A stretch of DNA of 33,080 bases from Gammaproteobacteria bacterium. GTDB taxonomy: Bacteria; Pseudomonadota; Gammaproteobacteria; Magnimaribacterales; D2472. The notes beneath the pieces are model-generated. The model was not told where the DNA came from. It did not search any database and saw nothing but the letters and a program-made list of their open reading frames with translations. The position numbers were made by a program, and so were the translations under genes. Below, piece after piece: positions 8,878 to 16,788 of this stretch. The stretch is from positions 1-33,080 of the forward strand of contig JALRBL010000088.1 in assembly GCA_023257795.1 (NCBI GenBank), written 5' to 3'. Each line of letters starts with the position of its first letter. The first letter of the stretch is position 1.

Positions 8878-9743
8878 AGCTTTAAAAGTTTTCTTGCATT
8901 TTCGCCTAGAAATTTAGGCCACACATCATCATTAAAATTTACTTTTGGTAAGTCCTCAAATATTCTCTCAAGGGAAAGTCCCATGGGGAAATAACCTGCA
9001 TAAAGAATTTTTTCAGATCCTCTAGTATTTGCATAATTAATAATAGCCTTTGGATAATGTTTTGGTGCAAATGCACTAGTAGAGTAGTAAAGATTTGGGT
9101 ATTTGAGCATTAATTTAACTGCAAGATCTACCCAAGGCTCAGCACCATGTCTCATAACAAACTTTAATTCCGGAAAATACCAACAAACCTCATCAATTAG
9201 TTCAACTTTTTGGGGTGCCATAGGAATCCTTGGACCTGGAACACCGACGCAACAGAAGAAGGGCAAATCTAAATTAATACATGTTTCATAAATTGGATGC
9301 CATCTTTCATCGTTAATAGGTATTTGAGGATACATGCCTGAAGGGAATGCGCTCACAGCCTTAATATTATATTGCTGATGAAGTTCTTGAATTCTCAATG
9401 CTTCTTTTTTGCTTTCGTTTGGATTCACTGGAAGGTCAAAAATAAAACGATCAGGATGATTCTTTTGAGCATGAATTTTGGTTTCTGATAGTTCATGGAA
9501 TCCAACCATAGCTACATCTATATGGTGTTTGTCCATTTGATCAAGTGTGTATTGAACAAAGTCACTGTGAGATCCAGTCTCAGGTATATCTTTAAACATA
9601 TATTGAGCAGGCATCTTAAATAATTTCTTAGATTCTTCATCTCTTAGCAAAGGTTCCATGAATGAATACCATTCAGATCGATCCTCGCTTTCAGGTATTC
9701 CAAGCATCAAATCAACGGTGAATAATTCTTTATTAAAACTCAT
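8874..9743 (-). CDS. Amidohydrolase-family (amidohydrolase 2 / ACMSD-like) protein with atypical N-terminus
   Basis: 289 residues with a TIM-barrel amidohydrolase layout: MDKHHIDVAMVGFH, PDRFIFDLPVNPN, FVMRHGAEPWVDLAVKLMLKYPNLYYSTSAFAPKHYPK, GSEKILYAGYFPMGLSLERIFEDL and a closing FLGENARKLLKL. The usual N-terminal metal-binding HxH (expected soon after the first strand, in a DxHxH context) is replaced by FTVDLMLGIP, so metal coordination may be altered or lost. Family members decarboxylate or hydrolyse ring-cleavage products. The gene is translationally coupled to the Rieske oxygenase (4-base overlap), suggesting it acts on the same pathway. The ATG at 9743 follows AAGG at a rather long distance. 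Family is confident; activity is unknown. Confidence 0.8.
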   Translation of the reverse strand: MSFNKELFTVDLMLGIPESEDRSEWYSFMEPLLRDEESKKLFKMPAQYMFKDIPETGSHSDFVQYTLDQMDKHHIDVAMVGFHELSETKIHAQKNHPDRFIFDLPVNPNESKKEALRIQELHQQYNIKAVSAFPSGMYPQIPINDERWHPIYETCINLDLPFFCCVGVPGPRIPMAPQKVELIDEVCWYFPELKFVMRHGAEPWVDLAVKLMLKYPNLYYSTSAFAPKHYPKAIINYANTRGSEKILYAGYFPMGLSLERIFEDLPKVNFNDDVWPKFLGENARKLLKL

Positions 9744-9759
9744 GACTGAATTTTAACCT

Positions 9760-9788
9760 TTTAGATTCCATTATTTTTAAAATATCAA
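9760..9788 (-). promoter_or_regulatory. Predicted promoter of the amidohydrolase-Rieske unit
   Basis: Minus-strand TTGATA (forward 9783-9788), 17 bases, then TCTAAA (forward 9760-9765), just upstream of the ATG at 9743. The -35 box matches 5 of 6 and the -10 box 4 of 6 consensus bases. It lies in the only sizeable gap (103 bases) of the leftward gene run. Confidence 0.4.
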
Positions 9789-9805
9789 AAAAACTGGAAA
9801 TAAAT

Positions 9806-9820
9806 GTCATACGAGTTGAC
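9806..9820. promoter_or_regulatory. Candidate operator: inverted repeat upstream of the Rieske-unit promoter
   Basis: GTCATACGAGTTGAC is an imperfect dyad (GTCAW, 5 bases, WTGAC) centred about 27 bases upstream of the predicted -35 box. It is the size and position of an activator or repressor half-site pair. No regulator gene is present in the window, and I did not see the same dyad in the other promoter gaps. Confidence 0.25.
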
Positions 9821-9846
9821 GTAACAAAATAAGCCGTTACTCGAAA

Positions 9847-10626
9847 TTAAGACATAAATTCTCCGCCATTAACGTCCAAGTTTGCTCCGGTAATTACCTT
9901 TGCTAAGTCTGAAGCAAGAAACAATGCCGCATTTGCGCAGTCTCTATCATCTGGAATAATTCCTAGAGGTATATCTTTGGTTATCCCTTTGATTATAGTT
10001 TCAGGATCAATTTTCATTGCCTTAGCAGTTTCATTAATATATGTTTCGACAGGTGGACCCCACATCCAGCCCATGTAGACAGCATTGACTCTTATACCAA
10101 AGGGTCCTAATTCTTTAGCAAGAATTTTCGTGCTTGCGGTAAGCGCTCCTTTTGAAGCAGCATAGCCACCTTGAGTTTGCAAAGGTTTCTTTGTAATTAG
10201 ACTATTAATCATCACTATAGAGCCAGATTTTTGTAATTTCATTTGTTTGACTGCTTCCAGAGTTAATTGCATGGTTCCAAAGTAGTTGGTATTCATGGTT
10301 TCTTTCCAGTCTTCCAGATTGCCTTGATCAAATTCTGTAAAATTGCCGGGTCTATAAGCGCTGTTGATTAGACAATCCAGTTTTCCAAATTTTTTAAAAG
10401 CCTCGTCAATGACATTCTTACAAGAGGTAAGAGAAGTAATATCGGTAGGTATGCTAATAGCTTCACCTCCCTTTGATTTGATTGTATCTTCAACTTTTTT
10501 AAGCTTGCTTTCTGTTCTTGCAGCAAGCACAACTTTGGCACCTTCTTCAGCAGCACCGTATGCAAGTTCTTGACCAAGTCCCGGACCGATTCCAGAAACT
10601 AATACTACTTTATCTTTAAGAATCAT
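9847..10626 (-). CDS. SDR family oxidoreductase
   Basis: A 259-residue classical short-chain dehydrogenase. The cofactor loop is VSGIGPGLGQELA near residues 10-22, a GxGPGLG variant of TGxxxGxG. LINSAYRP replaces the usual NNAG. The catalytic Ser lies in VMINSLI and the Tyr-Lys pair in YAASK. The C-terminal TGANLDVNGGEFMS is typical of the fold. An Arg after the second strand (AARTESK) favours NADP(H). Many close relatives sit in steroid or terpenoid gene clusters as hydroxysteroid-type dehydrogenases. Its start overlaps the end of the sulfotransferase gene by 4 bases, and it ends 103 bases before the amidohydrolase gene. The substrate is not determinable. Confidence 0.88.
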   Translation of the reverse strand: MILKDKVVLVSGIGPGLGQELAYGAAEEGAKVVLAARTESKLKKVEDTIKSKGGEAISIPTDITSLTSCKNVIDEAFKKFGKLDCLINSAYRPGNFTEFDQGNLEDWKETMNTNYFGTMQLTLEAVKQMKLQKSGSIVMINSLITKKPLQTQGGYAASKGALTASTKILAKELGPFGIRVNAVYMGWMWGPPVETYINETAKAMKIDPETIIKGITKDIPLGIIPDDRDCANAALFLASDLAKVITGANLDVNGGEFMS

Positions 10627-11771
10627 AATTTTCCTATGTAAGTATCTATATACAATTTGAATTCGCTCTCGATTTTTTCTTTCGAAAGTCCATACTCCTC
10701 AAGGCTATATTTGTGAGATCCCATTTCATGCTTGTTTTCTTCTTGCCAAGCTCTCATTGCATTTTCTGCTTGATCGGCAAAATCTTCATCAATGAATTTA
10801 TAAATCTTTTTCATCTCATTGAGTGGCTCAGTGATCATTTTACGAAAATCAAGATGGATAAAATTATCCTTATAAAGTTTGCTTATTTCATGGCAATGAA
10901 CCAATGCTCTACATAATTTATCTTGCCAGTGATTTGCAATTCTGGCCTTATTAAAGTCAGTTGTAAGTTGCTCTGATAGATTGGCACACATAGAACCAAA
11001 TGAAGGCACTGTATCTATAGGAGTTCTATGCGTTTGAATAACCTTAGCATCTGGAAACACTTGAAGAACTTTATCAATAAAGCCAAGATGATGAGGCGAT
11101 TTTAAAATCCACCTTTTATTTTCTCTGCCCGGTGTCTGCCACTGAAGGTATTGAATTTGTTTTTTTAGGAATTGGTACACAACGGCATGATCTTGTTTTT
11201 CAATCCATGCAGAATAAGAGGGGAGATGCATACAGGATTCAGGCACCGTGCTTAAGAAAGTGTGCTCGATGAGAAGTATTTCTTCGTCCGCTCCATTGAA
11301 GTCCCAAGGATGAATTTTTAATGCTTCTGGAGAGGCTTCTACTACTGCAGCAACCTCTGCCTCTCCCAACTTCATTCTTTCAATTGGCTTACCAGCCTCT
11401 TCGTTAGGTAATACTGCTGGATATCTTCCTTCCCACCAAAGCATTGCTGTGTGATTGGGATCCGATGCCAGCAATCGATGCGTCATCGTTGATCCAGTTC
11501 GAGGAAGTCCTACAATAACAATGGGGCTTTTAATAGTTTCGTTGAGAATTTCTGGGTGTTGCTTCAATGCCTCTACAGTTCTAAGGAGATTGGTTAGCAG
11601 CCCAATAATCCTATGCTCTTGAGCTTGAAAACCAATATCATTTAAAGACGCTTCAAGATTGATGCTGGCCACAAGCTGCTCAAGGCCTTCGAGAAATAAT
11701 TCATTACCAAAATCATCTAGACCAGATATTTTTTTTGCATGCTCCACCAATACGTTCGGGTTTAAGCTCAT
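10623..11771 (-). CDS. Sulfotransferase family protein (Sulfotransfer_3 type)
   Basis: 382 residues. The PAPS 5'-phosphosulfate loop is IVIVGLPRTGSTMTHRLL at about residues 84-101, and a 3'-phosphate binding segment is seen in VIQTHRTPIDTVPSFGSM. LKSPHHLGFIDKVLQVFPDAKVIQTHR between them is standard for the Sulfotransfer_3 group common in mycobacteria and marine gammaproteobacteria. It would transfer sulfate from PAPS to a hydroxyl group of a lipid or steroid-like acceptor, though many family members are uncharacterised. It lies in a leftward operon, 4 bases after the DUF1214-like gene and overlapping the SDR gene by 4 bases. Confidence 0.88.
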   Translation of the reverse strand: MSLNPNVLVEHAKKISGLDDFGNELFLEGLEQLVASINLEASLNDIGFQAQEHRIIGLLTNLLRTVEALKQHPEILNETIKSPIVIVGLPRTGSTMTHRLLASDPNHTAMLWWEGRYPAVLPNEEAGKPIERMKLGEAEVAAVVEASPEALKIHPWDFNGADEEILLIEHTFLSTVPESCMHLPSYSAWIEKQDHAVVYQFLKKQIQYLQWQTPGRENKRWILKSPHHLGFIDKVLQVFPDAKVIQTHRTPIDTVPSFGSMCANLSEQLTTDFNKARIANHWQDKLCRALVHCHEISKLYKDNFIHLDFRKMITEPLNEMKKIYKFIDEDFADQAENAMRAWQEENKHEMGSHKYSLEEYGLSKEKIESEFKLYIDTYIGKL

Positions 11772-11775
11772 TTTA

Positions 11776-12831
11776 TTATTGTAATTCGATTAATTTAACT
11801 AAGCGAAGCTTTGGAATAATTGGATTATTACAGTTAACCCATCTTAAAAGCATCGCACCTTGAGTGTGATTTTGCGTTACTAGATTATTAATTAATTCCT
11901 CTTTTTTATGGGTAATGTGCATTTTAAGATTGCTTCCCTCAAGGATTGCGCATGAATTATTTAGGTGAATTCTATTAAAACGATAATCGAGTGATTCCAT
12001 CCAAAAGTTTTCTAATTGAAAGTTCCACAAATCACATTCGGGTACTTCGGTTTCAATAATCAAACACTCATCTGGATTGATCTTATAGTAACCATGCAAA
12101 TAAGTAATGCTTGGATCACCACCGGCTGCTTGAAAAAATTTTTGATCGCCTAGAGGAAGGGAATTTAAATGGTTTGCTTGAAATTCTTTTACCCACTTGA
12201 TGAAAGTATTTGTTGTACCTTGGACAAAGCCAAACGTACTTTTAAGCTTTTGTTCTAATTCTCTTTCTTCAAGTAATGGAATGTCATCTGGGTAGTCTAA
12301 TGCTTCAATCTTTAATACTGCCTTTGAATCATGCATTTTATTTTTATAAGTTTGTCTTACTATTAACATATTAGAGCTAGGCATCATTTTAAGATCAGCA
12401 CTACTTGATTGATTGATTAGTATGGAGAAATTTCCTTCCTGATCAGTATGCTGTTGTGTAATTTCGATTTCTGCATGTGAGATCATAGTTCCATCAATAT
12501 GATATTTGTTTTCCTTAATTCCTAAGCTCAAGTAATCAACCCCTCCAACATTCCCATACACACGATATTGTTGGGATGGATTTAAATTAGCATTCAAATA
12601 TACATTGTCGGGATTATCTCCACCAATTTTTGCAGTTTCATTTGATAAAGTATAAAAAGATGGGTGATTAGGAAAGCTATGCTCAAAATGCATTTCACTT
12701 GCTAATCTAGTTAGTCTTAGTAGGTAACGATATCCCTCATTTTTTGAAAGTTCATCAGGGGAATTATCAGCAATTACTTTGCCTAAATTTTTTAATTCGT
12801 CACAGAAATCTTCCCAAGCTTTAAGATTCAT
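11776..12831 (-). CDS. DUF1214-like protein of unknown function
   Basis: 351 residues, soluble, with no signal peptide or membrane helix. An N-terminal helical part (EGYRYLLRLTRLASEMHFEH) is followed by GGDNPDNVYLNANLNPSQQYRVYGNVGGVDYLSLG. The C-terminal part contains LWNFQLENFWMESLDYRFNRIHLNNS, a pattern I associate with DUF1214-containing proteins in steroid and lipid catabolic clusters. That assignment is by remembered pattern, not by search. It is the first gene of the leftward run DUF1214-sulfotransferase-SDR and shares a 57-base divergent promoter gap with the phosphotransferase gene. GGGA lies about 9 bases before the ATG. No catalytic residues can be named. Confidence 0.7.
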   Translation of the reverse strand: MNLKAWEDFCDELKNLGKVIADNSPDELSKNEGYRYLLRLTRLASEMHFEHSFPNHPSFYTLSNETAKIGGDNPDNVYLNANLNPSQQYRVYGNVGGVDYLSLGIKENKYHIDGTMISHAEIEITQQHTDQEGNFSILINQSSSADLKMMPSSNMLIVRQTYKNKMHDSKAVLKIEALDYPDDIPLLEERELEQKLKSTFGFVQGTTNTFIKWVKEFQANHLNSLPLGDQKFFQAAGGDPSITYLHGYYKINPDECLIIETEVPECDLWNFQLENFWMESLDYRFNRIHLNNSCAILEGSNLKMHITHKKEELINNLVTQNHTQGAMLLRWVNCNNPIIPKLRLVKLIELQ

Positions 12832-12888
12832 AATTAAAATCCCAATAATTACAATATACTAAGTTAACAGATATTTTTAAGACAGGAT
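12832..12888. promoter_or_regulatory. Divergent promoter gap between DUF1214-like and phosphotransferase genes
   Basis: This 57-base AT-rich gap must hold the start signals for both directions. A rightward -10 candidate TATACT lies at 12855-12860 and an overlapping leftward TATATT is readable on the other strand. Neither has a good -35 box. A GTTAAC palindrome sits at 12863-12868. Confidence 0.35.
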
Positions 12889-13956
12889 ATGCCAGCACCC
12901 CAAGATAGAGATATACCTAAAACCGCAACCTTGTTGAAGGATTGGTTTATCTCATCCCAAGGTTATGACGATAATATTGAAATACTTATTAAAGGCGGAC
13001 CTGAAAACACTGGTTTTTCAAATGAAACACTTACTTTTAGGCTTACTAAAAAAGATGGAAAATCAGAGGGTTACGTTATCCGTTTTTCACCTACTGGGTA
13101 TAAAGTATTTCCTGATTACGATATAAAAAAACAATATCTTTTGATGAAATTTCTTAAACAAGAAGGCATCAACGTACCGGAAGTTGTTGCTTATGAATCT
13201 GATCCAGCTTTACTTGATTCTGAGTTTTATTTGATGAGAGAGTGTGCGGGCGAGGCGCCATCAGATAATCCACCTTTTCATCAAAAAGGCTGGGTATTTA
13301 ATGCTTCTGCTGAAGTTAGAAAAAAACTTTGGACAAATTGGTTGGATGAAATGATCAAAGTTCATCACATAAATATTGAAAATCCAGCTATAAGTTTTCT
13401 AGATAGACCTTCTTTGGCTAGCAATCATTTAGATCAAGAGTTGAGTTATTATTTTAATTTCCATGACTGGGCTATGGAAGGAGAGAATCATTCGATTGCA
13501 GATGCTGCCCGAGATTTCTTAAGTGCAAATAAACCAAGCGTTGATAATCATAGTTCAAAAATAGTTTGGGGAGACTGTAGACTAGCCAATGTTATGTATG
13601 CTCCTAATGGAGACCTTACTGCTGCATTGGATTGGGAGATGGCTATTTTAGGTGATCCATGCCTAGACTTAGCATGGGGAATTGCAATTGATGATTGCAA
13701 TAGCATTGGCTTAAATATTCCCAAATTACCTGGTTTCATGACCGCTGAGGATACTATTGCTTACTGGGAAAAAAACAGTGGTTTTAGTGCTAAAAACTAT
13801 GATTATTACTACACGTTGGCTTTGTATAAATTCTCCGTGATTATGATTAAGGTTGTTAAAAAACTTGAATATTATGAAATTATGCCGACAGGCCTTGGAG
13901 CCCATATTAACAACCATGCAAGCGGCATGCTTGCTAAACATTTGGAGTCCATCTAA
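12889..13956 (+). CDS. Phosphotransferase family protein (APH/choline-kinase-like)
   Basis: A 355-residue kinase-like protein. An N-terminal lobe has GFSNETLTFRLT and the strand YVIRFSP. The catalytic loop IVWGDCRLANVMY, near residues 225-237, has W in place of His in the HGD motif but keeps the catalytic Asp and the metal-binding Asn. LTAALDWEMAILGDPCLDLAWGI supplies the DFG-like metal-binding Asp. This subgroup often accompanies acyl-CoA dehydrogenases and steroid or lipid catabolic genes and is thought to phosphorylate small hydroxylated substrates. AGGA lies only 1 base before the ATG, unusually close. The stop TAA overlaps the ATG of the aldehyde dehydrogenase by one base, so the two are coupled. 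Confidence 0.87.
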   Translation: MPAPQDRDIPKTATLLKDWFISSQGYDDNIEILIKGGPENTGFSNETLTFRLTKKDGKSEGYVIRFSPTGYKVFPDYDIKKQYLLMKFLKQEGINVPEVVAYESDPALLDSEFYLMRECAGEAPSDNPPFHQKGWVFNASAEVRKKLWTNWLDEMIKVHHINIENPAISFLDRPSLASNHLDQELSYYFNFHDWAMEGENHSIADAARDFLSANKPSVDNHSSKIVWGDCRLANVMYAPNGDLTAALDWEMAILGDPCLDLAWGIAIDDCNSIGLNIPKLPGFMTAEDTIAYWEKNSGFSAKNYDYYYTLALYKFSVIMIKVVKKLEYYEIMPTGLGAHINNHASGMLAKHLESI

Positions 13957-15479
13957 TGGCCATTTTTAATATTAAATATGCTGATAATAAAAAAATTCTT
14001 TGCACACAAAGCCCTAAAGATTATTCTCCGCTTACTGAAATTGAATGCGCATCAAAAGAGGATGTTGCAAAGGCATTTAGCCTTGCAAGGAATGCACAAA
14101 AACAATGGAGCGAAGTATCGATAGAGGATAGGATTTCCGTTCTTGAAAAGGTTGCAGAAATTATCTCCCAACAAAAAGATAGAATAATTGAGGTAGTAAT
14201 TAGTGAGACCGGTAAGCCTAAACAAGAGGCTCTATCAATGGAAGTATATTCCGCACTTGATTCGATTGTATTTTACTGTAAAAGAGCTAAGAAATGGCTT
14301 GCAGATGAAACTATCAAGCTTCATGGGCCTATGCGTTTTCTTAAGAAATGCAAAGTGATTTTTAAACCAAGAGGCGTGATTGGAATAATTACCCCTTGGA
14401 ATGGGCCATTTATCCTTTCGATCAATCCTGTTATTCAATGCTTGCTTTCAGGAAATGCTGCAATAATAAAACCATCAGAAGTAACCCCTATGTCTGGTCG
14501 GTTGGTAGAGGAGATGTTTGTCCTTGCAGGAGCGCCAAAAAATTTAGTTCAAGTGCTGATTGGAGATGGTGAAGTGGGAGAAGCTTTGATCTTAAATAAA
14601 CCAGACAAAATTTCTTTCACAGGCTCGGTGGCCACTGGAAGAAAGGTTGCAGAATCTTGTGGCAAGCTGCTCATACCCTTTAGTTTAGAGCTTGGAGGCA
14701 AGGACGCGATGGTGGTTTGCGATGACTCTAATATCAAAGAAGCTGCTCAAGGTGCTGTGATGGGCTCATGTATGAATGCCGGACAATATTGCTGCGGCAC
14801 AGAACGAATCTATGTAACGGAATCCAGGTATGATGAGTTTGTTACAGAAACTTTAAGAATTACATCAAGTTTAGTGCAATCGGATCAAGAATTTGCTGAT
14901 GTTGGCGCAACCTTTTGGGATAAGCAACTGGATATTATTGATGAGCATGTTAAGGATGCTGTAGCTAAAGGTGCAAAAATTTTAGTTGGAGGTTCAAAAA
15001 ATTCTAAACTATCAGGTTTGTACTATCTCCCTACAGTCATTGTTGATGTTGATCATTCCATGAAGATTATGCAGGAAGAAACATTTGGTCCAATAGTCTG
15101 TATTATGAAGGTTCAAAATGAAGAAGAGGCTATGCGTCTTGCTAACGATTCTAAATATGGTCTCAATGGTAATATTTGGACCCAAAATATTTCCAAAGGA
15201 CTAAAACTAGCCAGGTCGCTTGAAACCGGAGCGTGCTCAATCAATGACATGGCAATGAGTTATGGTTTAAATGAAGTACCATTTGGGGGTCTCAAGGAAA
15301 GTGGGGTTGGTTTTGTAAATGGTAAAGAAGGGTTTAGAAGCTATTGCCACGCAATGCCGATTGTAATTGGTAAAAAACCTTCTTCAGTTTATCCCTACAC
15401 TGAAAAAAGTTATAAACAACTTGAACAAGCTATCAAGTTGTTTTTTGATAACAAATTTTTTCGAAAATTATTCGGTTAA
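13956..15479 (+). CDS. NAD(P)-dependent aldehyde dehydrogenase
   Basis: A 507-residue ALDH-superfamily enzyme. The oxyanion-stabilising Asn is in TPWNGPF (N149), the general base Glu in LELGGKD (E245), the catalytic Cys in GQYC (C279), and ETFGPI in the C-terminal cofactor region. It would oxidise an aldehyde to a carboxylate. It has a short, basic C-terminal tail (KLFFDNKFFRKLFG) beyond the usual end, possibly a membrane-associating amphipathic helix. It is translationally coupled to the phosphotransferase gene (TAATG). Its stop lies 3 bases from the end of the convergent small-protein gene. The substrate is unknown; context suggests a lipid or steroid-side-chain aldehyde. Confidence 0.93.
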   Translation: MAIFNIKYADNKKILCTQSPKDYSPLTEIECASKEDVAKAFSLARNAQKQWSEVSIEDRISVLEKVAEIISQQKDRIIEVVISETGKPKQEALSMEVYSALDSIVFYCKRAKKWLADETIKLHGPMRFLKKCKVIFKPRGVIGIITPWNGPFILSINPVIQCLLSGNAAIIKPSEVTPMSGRLVEEMFVLAGAPKNLVQVLIGDGEVGEALILNKPDKISFTGSVATGRKVAESCGKLLIPFSLELGGKDAMVVCDDSNIKEAAQGAVMGSCMNAGQYCCGTERIYVTESRYDEFVTETLRITSSLVQSDQEFADVGATFWDKQLDIIDEHVKDAVAKGAKILVGGSKNSKLSGLYYLPTVIVDVDHSMKIMQEETFGPIVCIMKVQNEEEAMRLANDSKYGLNGNIWTQNISKGLKLARSLETGACSINDMAMSYGLNEVPFGGLKESGVGFVNGKEGFRSYCHAMPIVIGKKPSSVYPYTEKSYKQLEQAIKLFFDNKFFRKLFG

Positions 15480-15482
15480 CAG

Positions 15483-15923
15483 TTATTCTGAATCTTTTTC
15501 TATCTTAACCCTAATTTCAATTTCCGCATCTTCGAGTTTAATTTCTGTATTTTCAGCAATGTTATCTTTAATATTTTTTACTAGATTCGCAATATCGATT
15601 TCTTCAAGTTCTTCTGCGAGACCTTCTATTTCAATTTTATCTAGTTCACCTTTAATGTCTGATACATCGTCAAGTTTTAGCATAATGACATGCTTTTTTG
15701 AAGACATTGTATCTAGATTAATTTCTTTACCATCTTCACTTTCCCAAACTTTTTTTTGCATTTTTGTTGGATGATGCATTTTATGCATTTCTTCTGGATC
15801 GCCATTAAACATCATGACATGGCCACCCCTAGAATCTCGGTTAGGTTTTATAAAATCATCAAGAATTATTGCTCCACCAATCAAGGTTCCAAGAATTAAT
15901 GCTTGTATATATTTTTCTTTCAT
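15483..15923 (-). CDS. Small membrane-anchored acidic protein, unrecognised
   Basis: 146 residues that I do not recognise. Residues 6-22 (IQALILGTLIGGAIILD) form a single hydrophobic segment that could be an uncleaved anchor or signal. A Met/His-rich stretch HVMMFNGDPEEMHKMHHP lies near residues 35-52. The C-terminal half alternates acidic and hydrophobic residues (LDDVSDIKGELDKIEIEGLAEELEEIDI, then KLEDAEIEIRVKIEK) and looks like amphipathic helices followed by a beta strand. AGGAGC sits 6 bases before the ATG, and the reading frame is intact, so it is very likely expressed. The plus-strand 135-residue ORF over the same DNA is Ser-rich low-complexity shadow. Probably an envelope protein facing the periplasm (inference). 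Confidence 0.75.
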   Translation of the reverse strand: MKEKYIQALILGTLIGGAIILDDFIKPNRDSRGGHVMMFNGDPEEMHKMHHPTKMQKKVWESEDGKEINLDTMSSKKHVIMLKLDDVSDIKGELDKIEIEGLAEELEEIDIANLVKNIKDNIAENTEIKLEDAEIEIRVKIEKDSE

Positions 15924-15971
15924 ATTTATTGCTCCTTTAAGTGAATAGACAACTGATTTGGTTAAAAGTTC

Positions 15972-16733
15972 TTACTCTAATGCTGATAAGTACGAGGGGT
16001 TTTCACCGCCACCATGGACATCAAGTGCAGCTCCAGAAACCCAGCTTGCTTTTTCAGAAGATAAAAACAGACATGCATTCGCAATATCCTCAGGTTTACC
16101 CATTCTTCTTAACGGGATTGTATTAGCAACTTTTTTCATTTGGGATTTATTTCCGTAATGAAGCAATGAATTTTCAGTCTCTATATACCCAGTAATTATA
16201 GAGTTCACTCTGATCTTTGGAGCCCATTCAATAGCCAGTGTTTTTGTTAAGTTAACCAAGCCACCTTTTGCTGCACCATAAGCCGCGCTGCCAGGTGTTG
16301 GTCTGTTTGCTGTAACACTCGATATATTGATAATTGATGAAACGGTTTTTTGTTTGAGCATCTTTTTTGCTATTAAAACACTCATTTGAAATTGTGCAGT
16401 TAAATTAAAATCGAAAACCGATTTATGAAAATTTAATGATCCTTTAACCGCATTTAACAAGGGGGATCCACCTGCATTGTTTATCAAAATATCGATTTGC
16501 TTGGTCTCTTTTAAAATATTCGTAATAGCAGTTTCAATCGAATTTTGATCTCTAATATCACACGTAACAAAAGCAGCCACGTTATTTTTTTTTCTTATTT
16601 TTCTTGGTGGTGCATTTCTTGAAAGTATAAAGACTGTAGCTCCCTCAGAGAGATAAGCCTCAGCGATCCCTTTTCCAATCCCTTTGGAACCACCGGTTAC
16701 TATTACGGTTTTGTTTTTAAATAGATTGTTCAT
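15972..16733 (-). CDS. SDR family oxidoreductase
   Basis: A 253-residue classical SDR. The nucleotide loop is VTGGSKGIGKGIA near residues 12-24, NNAGG follows the fourth strand, the catalytic Ser is in INISSVT, and the Tyr-Lys pair is in YGAAK. The C-terminal VSGAALDVHGGGENP is typical. SRNAPPRK after strand 2 suggests NADP(H) preference. Its start is 55 bases from the divergently transcribed npdG gene. It resembles 3-oxoacyl-ACP-reductase-like or hydroxysteroid-type SDRs, which sequence alone does not separate. A purine-rich AAAGAAAG precedes the ATG. Confidence 0.88.
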   Translation of the reverse strand: MNNLFKNKTVIVTGGSKGIGKGIAEAYLSEGATVFILSRNAPPRKIRKKNNVAAFVTCDIRDQNSIETAITNILKETKQIDILINNAGGSPLLNAVKGSLNFHKSVFDFNLTAQFQMSVLIAKKMLKQKTVSSIINISSVTANRPTPGSAAYGAAKGGLVNLTKTLAIEWAPKIRVNSIITGYIETENSLLHYGNKSQMKKVANTIPLRRMGKPEDIANACLFLSSEKASWVSGAALDVHGGGENPSYLSALE

Positions 16734-16748
16734 CTTTCTTTACCAGTT

Positions 16749-16756
16749 ATTATAAT
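16749..16756. promoter_or_regulatory. Symmetric -10 element between SDR and npdG
   Basis: ATTATAAT reads as TATAAT on both strands (16751-16756 plus, 16749-16754 minus), so one element could serve both the SDR and the F420 operon. The rightward -35 candidate TTGTTC at 16726-16731 gives a long 19-base spacer. No good leftward -35 box was seen. Confidence 0.35.
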
Positions 16757-16788
16757 GTTCCATCTAACTTTTTCATAACGGAGAAAAC

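Noticed and set aside
15367-15774. 135-residue plus-strand ORF, Ser-rich, over the small acidic protein
   Set aside because: It is the reverse-frame image of acidic codons; it starts inside the ALDH gene, has low-complexity Ser runs and no ribosome site, while the minus-strand frame has AGGAGC and a sensible layout.
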